Source: JALYQB01 sp035640155 (lineage in GTDB: Bacteria; Actinomycetota; Actinomycetes; Mycobacteriales; Pseudonocardiaceae). From it: DNA of 11,529 bases. Of this stretch, positions 7,701 to 11,529 are shown piece after piece. The number at the start of each line of letters is the position of its first letter. Within the stretch, counting starts at the first letter, position 1. The DNA is taken from NCBI GenBank assembly GCA_035640155.1, contig DASQWR010000018.1:1-11529 (forward strand). Reading direction: 5' to 3'. The notes under the pieces were generated by a model. The model saw only the letters and a list, made by a program, of their open reading frames with translations. It was not told where the DNA came from and ran no database searches. A program made the position numbers and the translations under genes.

Positions 7701-8101
7701 CCCTCCACACCGTCCCTGCCACGCTCGAACAGTGACCCGAGGGACCGCTCCCAAGCCTCCGCCGGCCGGGGCGGGCTCGCTCCGGTCCGGGGGCTCGCGG
7801 CCCCTGCCGCCGTGAGCGCCAGGGCCACGGCGTGCTTGCAGCCGAACCCGACGGGGCAACTGCATTCGCCGAACTCGAACTCCAGGTCCGACCCGTTCCG
7901 GGTCGAGAAGTACACCACGGATGTGTACAAGCGTCCGCCGCTTCCCCGCACCGTGCCCTGCAGCGCGGTCTCCGCGTCGTCCCACTCCATGTGGACGACC
8001 CTGCGCTGCTGCGCGTACTGGGCGCCCTTCACGTACGAGCCGTTCCCGACGGCGCGCTCGATGCCAGCCGGATCGACCCCCTCCACGACCACGAGCTGCA
8101 T
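4754..8101 (-). CDS. SWIM zinc-finger SNF2/RapA-family helicase (DEAD/DEAH-like ATPase)
   Basis: This is a 1115-aa Swi2/Snf2-type ATP-dependent DNA translocase, expected to remodel protein-DNA complexes in repair, transcription or defence; the exact bacterial role is not settled. A SWIM zinc finger lies near the N-terminus, with Cys80, Cys82, Cys88 and His90 in CSCPVGFGCKH. A long linker of about 550 residues follows, as in Gram-positive SNF2 proteins of this architecture. The ATPase core then begins near residue 650. It shows DDMGLGKT with Lys686, LIVAPTSVVSNW, the DEAQ box at 781-784 and ITGTPMENN. The C-terminal lobe shows LVFSQFT, LKAGGFGLNL and QAVDRTHRIGQ at 1051-1061. All key motifs are intact and the length is normal. 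The ATG at 8101 has GGGGAG (complement of 8108-8113) six bases upstream. A hairpin GACGGC-N4-GCCGTC sits at 8126-8141 in the leader. No methylase, nuclease or other defence partner adjoins it. Confidence 0.93.
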   Translation of the reverse strand: MQLVVVEGVDPAGIERAVGNGSYVKGAQYAQQRRVVHMEWDDAETALQGTVRGSGGRLYTSVVYFSTRNGSDLEFEFGECSCPVGFGCKHAVALALTAAGAASPRTGASPPRPAEAWERSLGSLFERGRDGVEGHPGGVALGIELTLSGAPGSVSVPGAGPKLLARLVQPGKTGWVGGGLSWSMLGSLRHYGDYRASHVRLLHELYALYQARVNPVSYYSYRTDKTIDLATFGRQLWPLLDEAASIGVQTVHARKGLGAVERYGHAELCLDVTGGQRAGSLAVTPVLRLEGTGLDGTGVDGTGMAAVPIGFLGAEGHGVVHVPAAEAPGGVDPGGRRFRLARLARPVPPPLQRMALEGQRLEIPAGEQARFRDEYYPRLRHLAVVVSSDQSFTPPAISDPTLVLHASYGTGHDLGVSWEWAYEVGDAQVRAPLAPSGADSTVDGYRDPAKERAVLDALDVPLDRFRLRGEDLEQGLVPRADLDGLDTMRFTTEVLPLLADAPGVAVEISGEPADYREAGDSLRIGVSTDDVAGETDWFDLGVSITVEGREVPFTDVFVALAADESHLLLADGAYFSLQKPELQALRGLIEEARALQDAPDGPLRISRFQAGLWDELTELGVVDRQAKAWQQQVAGLLALGSVPATEPPASLSARLRPYQRDGFGWLAFIWEFRLGGILADDMGLGKTVQSLALICHAKQAEPASSPFLIVAPTSVVSNWPAEAARFAPDLTVVPISDTLRRRGQDLDEIIAGADVVVTSYTLFRLDYDAYAATDWSGLILDEAQYTKNHQSKIHQCARRLAAPFKLAITGTPMENNLMELWSLLSIAAPGLFPSPTRFRDHYARPIERQADAERLGQLRRRIKPLMKRRTKELVAADLPPKQEQVLEVELDPRHRRIYQRHLQRERQKVLGLLDDVNRNRFTILRSLTLLRQLSLHSGLVDAEHRDLPSSKVDALLDQLPDVIDGGHRALVFSQFTRFLTHVRERLDAAGIAYCYLDGRTRNRAAVVQRFKDGAAPVFLISLKAGGFGLNLTEADYCFLLDPWWNPATEVQAVDRTHRIGQSRNVMVYRLISKDTIEEKVMALQARKAELFAGVMDDGNVFGSSLDADDIRALLA

Positions 8102-8182
8102 GCGGTACTCCCCGTGTCGAGCTGTGACGGCGTCCGCCGTCGACGTAAGCCACCGCAGACCACCGGCGGCTGCCCTGGCGCG

Positions 8183-8379
8183 GTGACAGTAACCGTCAGC
8201 ACCGACAGTGCGTGGGCGACATGCCGAGCGAACCGGAAACGGCTGCTCACCTCCGCCTGGTGCACCGGCAACACCTGGATCGAACTGGCGGATTTCGATA
8301 GGACCTGCTGCGGCCGCTGAAGATGCTGCAGCGCGTCGACGGCCAGCTTCATGCGAAGGTGGTGGCTCATCTGAGGTAA
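8183..8379 (+). pseudogene. Possible frameshifted gene remnant of unknown family
   Basis: This lies within the 329-bp gap between the helicase and the kelch gene. Two adjoining frames have the strong G/C third-position bias of coding DNA. The first (about 8183-8300) reads TGNTWIELADFDR near its end. After a shift around 8300 the second reads DLLRPLKMLQRVDGQLHAKV and a few more residues to a TAA at 8377-8379. Joined, they look like the C-terminal ~65 residues of one protein damaged by a small indel. I do not recognise the family. It could also be chance, since high-GC DNA gives such bias easily. The rest of the gap, 8102-8182, is the helicase leader. Confidence 0.3.
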
Positions 8380-8420
8380 GTCCTGCCAGACTTGCTCCCC
8401 TGGTGGGTCTCTGACAGGGG
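8378..8420 (+). promoter_or_regulatory. Two hairpins in the leader of the FG-GAP/kelch gene, the second overlapping its ribosome site
   Basis: AAGTC at 8378-8382 can pair with GACTT at 8389-8393. CCCCTG at 8397-8402 can pair with CAGGGG at 8415-8420. The second stem contains most of the ribosome-binding AGGGGG (8416-8421), which stands nine bases before the ATG at 8431. If it folds, initiation would be limited until the stem opens; alternatively the repeats are operators. No riboswitch family was recognised. Confidence 0.35.
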
Positions 8421-8430
8421 GTTGAGTCTG

Positions 8431-10782
8431 ATGGCTAGCGACTTCGTGGCGGTTCCGGAGTGGTTCTCCTGGGAGAACCAGGGCGCCGGTGTCGCGGTCG
8501 CCGACGTGGACGGCGACGGCCGGCCGGACATCGTCGTGCTGATGGCAGATGACCCGGTGGGGCAGAACTTTGGACACTACCGGGTGGGTCACGGGCTAGC
8601 CGCGGACGGCACGGTCAGCAGGTGGGGGCCATGGCGGCAGGTGCCGGACTGGTACGGCTGGGTCAACGTGGACGTCGGCATCGCGGTGGCCGACATCGAC
8701 GGCGACGGGCACCTCGATCTCCTGGTGTTCGTGGTGGACGCTCCGGATGGGCCCAACAGTGGCCTCTACCGCGTCGGCCGTCGGCTGGCGGCCGACGGCG
8801 CGGTCACCGGCGGGTGGGGGCCGTGGCAGCGGGTTCCGGACTGGTTCGCCTGGGAGAACCAGGGAGCCGACATTGAGGTGGCCGACCTTAACGGGTCGGG
8901 ACGTCCGGACCTGGTGGTGGTCATGGTCGACGCCCCACCGGGACCGAACGGGGGCTACTACCGGGTGGGCCGCGATCTGACGGCGGACGGCACCGTCACC
9001 GGGGGGTGGGGGCCGTGGCTCCAGGTGCCGGACTGGTACGGCTGGGAGAACCAGGGAGCCGGCGTCGCGGTGGCCGACCTCGACGGCGACGGCCGCCCGG
9101 AGCTGCTGGTGTTCGTCGTGGACAATCCGGAAGGGCAGAACGGCGGTTACTACACGGTCGGCTGGGGTCTGGATGCGACCGGGCGGGTCAGCGACGGGTG
9201 GGGCCCGTGGAGCGCGGTGCCGGGCTGGGGGTTCTGGGAGAACCAGGGCGGCTCGGCGTCGCTCGCCGATCTGGATGGCACCGGACGACCCGAACTGGTG
9301 GTCTTCGCTATCGACAACCCCGGGCAGCGCAACACCGGCTATTACCGCGTCCTGGACCTCGTCACCGATCTGGACACGGCGGCGGCCAAGGGGGTGTGGC
9401 GGCTGCTGGACTTCGACACCCAGATCAACCCGGTTCACGCGGCGCTGCTGCGCACTGGCCACGTGCTGCTGTTCTCCGGATCGGGCAACGACGTGGACCG
9501 CTTCGTCGCTCGCGACTTCCGCACTCGGGTCTGGCGTTACCCATCATCCCGGCTCGACGCTCCGAGCACGCCGATCGACCTGTTCTGCGCCGGGCAAGCA
9601 TTCCTACCCGACGGGCGGATGCTGGCCGCCGGCGGCACTGCACACTACGACCCCTTCTCCGGGCTGCGTGACACCCTGGTCTTCGACCCCGCAACGCGGA
9701 CCTGGACGCGCAAGCCGAACATGGCAGGCGGGCGCTGGTATCCCACCCTGCTCCCGCTCGCGGACGGACGGCTACTCGCTGTCTCCGGGTTCGACGCGGG
9801 CGACACCGTCAACGAAAGACCTGAAATCTACAGCGACACCCCGCCTGGTTGGTCCACGGTGCGCTCGCCGGGCAAATGGCCGCTGTACGCCCACCTGTTC
9901 CTGCTCCGTGACGGCCGTGTCTTCTACGCCGGCGGACAGTGGGGTGGAAACTACGGTGTCCACCCCTCGGTGTGGAACCTGAGCTCCGGCGCAATCACCG
10001 TCGTGCACGGGTTGACCGCACCGGACATGCGCAACCAGGCCGCCAGCGTGCTGCTTCCGCCTGCACAGGACCAACGCGTCATGATCGCCGGTGGTGGTGG
10101 GCCCGAGCATCACCACGGCGGGGCGGTAGCCGGGGTCAAGGACGCCTGCATCGTCGACCTCACCGCTGCGGCACCCGCCTACCAGGCCATCGCACCGATG
10201 CATCACGCGCGCATGCACCTCAGCGCGACACTGCTGCCCGACCGCACCGTGCTCGTCAGCGGCGGCTCAGCACTGGAGGAGAACGCCGCCGTCGCCGCAC
10301 GCGAGGCCGAGATCTTCAGTCCCACCACCCGGACCTGGACCGTCGCCGCGGCGGCCCGGGTGCCCCGGCTCTACCACTCCGTGGCCCTGCTCATGCCCGA
10401 CGGGAAGGTCATGACCGCAGGCTCGAATCCGGTGCGCAAGACCGAAGAGCTACGCATCGAGGTTTACTGGCCGCCGTACCTGTTCCGCGGCCCGCGGCCC
10501 GCCCTCACGCTTGCCAGCAACAAAGGCAGCTATGGCGGCACCGTGACGGCGACCACCGACGCATCCACACTGTCGACCGTCAACCTCGTCCGACCGGGCG
10601 CCACCACGCATTCCTTCGACAACGAGCAGCGCCTCGTCAACCTGCCGTTCACCAACGCAGCCGGACGTCTCACCCTGACATTGCCTACCGAACGCAGCCT
10701 GGCCCCACCCGGCTGGTACCTCGTCTTCGCCGTCAACACCAGAGGTGTCCCGTCTCGTGGAGCGTGGTTGCAATTATCCTGA
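8431..10782 (+). CDS. FG-GAP repeat / galactose-oxidase-like kelch protein with DUF1929-like C-terminus
   Basis: The 783-aa product joins two propeller-type regions. Residues 8 to about 307 hold five tandem FG-GAP/VCBS-like repeats of 63-64 aa, each with VPxW, then a DxDGDG-type calcium loop (intact in repeats 1, 2 and 4, weaker in 3 and 5). From about 320 to 680 it resembles galactose oxidase/glyoxal oxidase kelch repeats. Cys386 (LFCAGQ) and Tyr437 (GGRWYPTLL) match the pair that forms the thioether cofactor. His596 (ARMHLSATLLPD) and His649 (RLYHSVALLMPDG) match the copper ligands. The axial Tyr before the first His is replaced by Met595. Residues ~685-783 match the Ig-like DUF1929 domain. 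Start is the ATG at 8431 with AGGGGG nine bases upstream. No signal peptide is visible with this start or with TTG 8392, odd for an oxidase of this class. Substrate and copper oxidase activity are unproven; a binding or structural role is possible. Confidence 0.85.
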   Translation: MASDFVAVPEWFSWENQGAGVAVADVDGDGRPDIVVLMADDPVGQNFGHYRVGHGLAADGTVSRWGPWRQVPDWYGWVNVDVGIAVADIDGDGHLDLLVFVVDAPDGPNSGLYRVGRRLAADGAVTGGWGPWQRVPDWFAWENQGADIEVADLNGSGRPDLVVVMVDAPPGPNGGYYRVGRDLTADGTVTGGWGPWLQVPDWYGWENQGAGVAVADLDGDGRPELLVFVVDNPEGQNGGYYTVGWGLDATGRVSDGWGPWSAVPGWGFWENQGGSASLADLDGTGRPELVVFAIDNPGQRNTGYYRVLDLVTDLDTAAAKGVWRLLDFDTQINPVHAALLRTGHVLLFSGSGNDVDRFVARDFRTRVWRYPSSRLDAPSTPIDLFCAGQAFLPDGRMLAAGGTAHYDPFSGLRDTLVFDPATRTWTRKPNMAGGRWYPTLLPLADGRLLAVSGFDAGDTVNERPEIYSDTPPGWSTVRSPGKWPLYAHLFLLRDGRVFYAGGQWGGNYGVHPSVWNLSSGAITVVHGLTAPDMRNQAASVLLPPAQDQRVMIAGGGGPEHHHGGAVAGVKDACIVDLTAAAPAYQAIAPMHHARMHLSATLLPDRTVLVSGGSALEENAAVAAREAEIFSPTTRTWTVAAAARVPRLYHSVALLMPDGKVMTAGSNPVRKTEELRIEVYWPPYLFRGPRPALTLASNKGSYGGTVTATTDASTLSTVNLVRPGATTHSFDNEQRLVNLPFTNAAGRLTLTLPTERSLAPPGWYLVFAVNTRGVPSRGAWLQLS
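8452..9350 (+). repeat. Five tandem FG-GAP-like coding repeats of 189-192 bp
   Basis: Units begin at 8452, 8641, 8833, 9025 and 9217; the first four are 189, 192, 192 and 192 bp and the fifth is partial. Each opens with codons for VPxW and contains an aspartate-rich DxDGDG-like loop. The string TGGGAGAACCAGG recurs in units 1, 3, 4 and 5, while unit 2 has WVNVD in place of WENQG. The high DNA similarity suggests growth by in-frame duplication within the gene. Confidence 0.85.
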
Positions 10783-10963
10783 CCACGCGATCGTGAAACT
10801 GTCCTCCACCTTCGGTGTGCGCCTCTCCCCTGGGTGATATCGGTCGCTTGGTGCCCTGTTTGCCCCGGTCAACCACGGCTGCGCCCGGACATGGCGCTCA
10901 CAGGGGGACTTGGCGATCGGCCCGTCCACGCTGAGATCGTCGAGGTCCAAACCGGCAGATGCG

Positions 10964-11091
10964 GTCACCCGGGACGCTGCGCAGCGGATGGAGGGACGCT
11001 GTGGGGCAGTGACGCGACTGAAGCTGCTACCCCAACTGCTACCCGCAGGCCTGGCGGAGTTCCACATTTCGGGAATCCGCAGGCCGGGGTG
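10964..11091 (+). pseudogene. Possible 3' remnant of a tyrosine recombinase/integrase gene
   Basis: One frame reads VTRDAAQRMEG from 10964 to about 10996. The next frame then continues TLWGSDATEAATPTATRRPG. Together they resemble the C-terminal tail that actinobacterial tyrosine integrases carry after the catalytic Tyr (AAxRMxxxLWG). A single missing base near 10993-10996 would join them. The remnant points straight at the tRNA fragment, as int genes of tRNA-targeted elements usually do. The catalytic Arg/His/Tyr part is not seen. The 180 bp between the kelch stop and this point hold nothing I can name beyond a small CACG-CGAT-CGTG repeat near 10784. The call rests on a short stretch and is tentative. 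Confidence 0.35.
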
Positions 11092-11166
11092 GAGCCGCCT
11101 CGGGGAATCGAACCCCGGACCTGCTCATTACGAGGAGGCCGTACCCCGCCTCCCATGGCTGCTACC
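11024..11166 (+). repeat. CTGCTACC repeats flanking the att core (possible integrase arm sites)
   Basis: CTGCTACC occurs in the same orientation at 11024, 11036 (12-bp spacing) and 11159, that is, twice on one side and once on the other side of the tRNA fragment. CCGCAGGCC is also repeated at 11043-11051 and 11077-11085. A hairpin GGAGGC-N8-GCCTCC (11134-11153) abuts the fragment. Flanking arm-type repeats on both sides of a core are a feature of attP sites. Their role here is inferred. Confidence 0.4.
11090..11135 (-). other. tRNA-Thr(CGT) 3'-end fragment: putative integrative-element attachment core
   Basis: On the minus strand the segment runs from the anticodon loop CTCGTAA (anticodon CGT) through TGAGC, the variable loop, a perfect T-arm CGGGG-TTCGATT-CCCCG and the 3' acceptor strand AGGCGGC-T-CCA. 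The 5' half is missing: upstream DNA has no acceptor strand GCCGCCT, no D-arm, and cannot pair with the anticodon stem. It is therefore not a tRNA gene. A 3' half beginning at the anticodon loop is the usual identity segment of attP/attB sites for tRNA-targeted phages and AICEs. The intact target tRNA-Thr gene should lie elsewhere in the genome. Confidence 0.65.
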
Positions 11167-11169
11167 AGG

Positions 11170-11529
11170 GACAACAGTTGCAGCCTCCACACCTTCAGGT
11201 GACTTCAGCGGCACCACGGGACCTGAGTTCGCACCACGTTTGATTCCACGCGCTGGTGTGGCGGACCAAGGACCGCGACACCTCCGTAGTGATCTCCACG
11301 CAAGATCGAGTCCACTCCACTCCACTCGTCACACGTCCCGTATCTCCATTTTGAAGCACTCTATGCCAATTTCACGAACAGAAGCTCAATTCCTCGCACT
11401 CTGCGTCCCGATCGACTGAGAACCTCGCGCTCACATAGCGCGTCCTCGTCAAAACCTCGCTCCATAGATCTATCAGTTCCCCTGTTATCCAGTGCTTAGC
11501 CCCTTGGTCTCAAGTGGTGATCGCGACAC
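11170..11529. other. Gene-free lower-GC stretch at the right end
   Basis: I find no credible gene. Open frames crossing it have no recognisable protein similarity. GC content by eye drops well below the rest of the window after about 11340. Small structures seen: three TCCAC units near 11304-11318, a hairpin CGCGCT-N5-AGCGCG at 11426-11442 without a T-run, and AACCTCGC repeated at 11421-11428 and 11453-11460. The change in composition beside the att-like core suggests the end of a mobile element or old insertion. Confidence 0.45.

Noticed and set aside
8185..8209. GACAGT direct repeat at 8185 and 8204
   Set aside because: Two 6-bp copies are expected by chance in this length; no supporting promoter or symmetric arrangement.
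11090..11165. A complete tRNA-Thr gene on the minus strand
   Set aside because: The T-arm, anticodon loop and 3' acceptor strand are present, but the 5' acceptor strand, D-arm and a paired anticodon stem are not.
11304..11318. Short tandem TCCAC units as a possible iteron or CRISPR-like array
   Set aside because: Only three 5-bp units without spacers or neighbouring replication or cas genes; no CRISPR array is present in the window.
10910..11419. A 169-codon open frame with a SRLGESNPGPAHYE segment
   Set aside because: That peptide is a well-known artefact of translating the antisense of a tRNA 3' end; the frame crosses the tRNA-Thr fragment. Only the short part near 10964-10996 is considered, as a possible integrase tail.

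Overview
The window is high-GC DNA with several GTG starts. Its gene content (HtpX with an ECF-sigma-like promoter, a SWIM-SNF2 helicase, an AbrB antitoxin relic, a tRNA-Thr(CGT) fragment) points to an actinomycete, probably a Pseudonocardia-like or related filamentous genus. The genus is an inference from protein style only.

Layout, left to right. The window opens inside rfbA (glucose-1-phosphate thymidylyltransferase, + strand), which converges on htpX (membrane metalloprotease, - strand). Upstream of htpX lies a decayed membrane-anchored endonuclease/exonuclease/phosphatase-family gene that has lost its catalytic middle. Next comes an intact metallo-beta-lactamase/double-rhodanese protein (- strand), a persulfide dioxygenase-sulfurtransferase type enzyme. 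It is divergent from a CDF-like cation efflux gene (+) whose 3' end is frameshifted and stopless. That 3' end runs directly into the truncated 3' end of an AbrB/VapB-type antitoxin gene (-), which looks like a deletion scar. A large SWIM-SNF2 helicase (1115 aa, -) follows. A 329-bp intergenic stretch then holds a possible frameshifted gene remnant and two hairpins. The last gene (+) encodes a 783-aa protein with five tandem FG-GAP-like repeats, a galactose-oxidase-like kelch propeller and a DUF1929-like C-terminus.

The final ~750 bp carries no intact gene. It holds what looks like the frameshifted 3' end of a tyrosine integrase. Next to it is a ~45-bp 3' fragment of tRNA-Thr(CGT) flanked on both sides by CTGCTACC repeats, and then lower-GC DNA. 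I read this as an attachment site of an integrative element, in an attP-like or element-element junction arrangement.

The genes do not form one operon or pathway. The common theme is a mosaic: intact housekeeping or stress genes interleaved with four or five broken genes, ending at a recombination site. I did not find a convincing new multi-gene system. The most unusual single protein is the FG-GAP/kelch oxidase-like one, which keeps the Cys, Tyr and two His of a copper-radical site but has Met where the axial Tyr should be.
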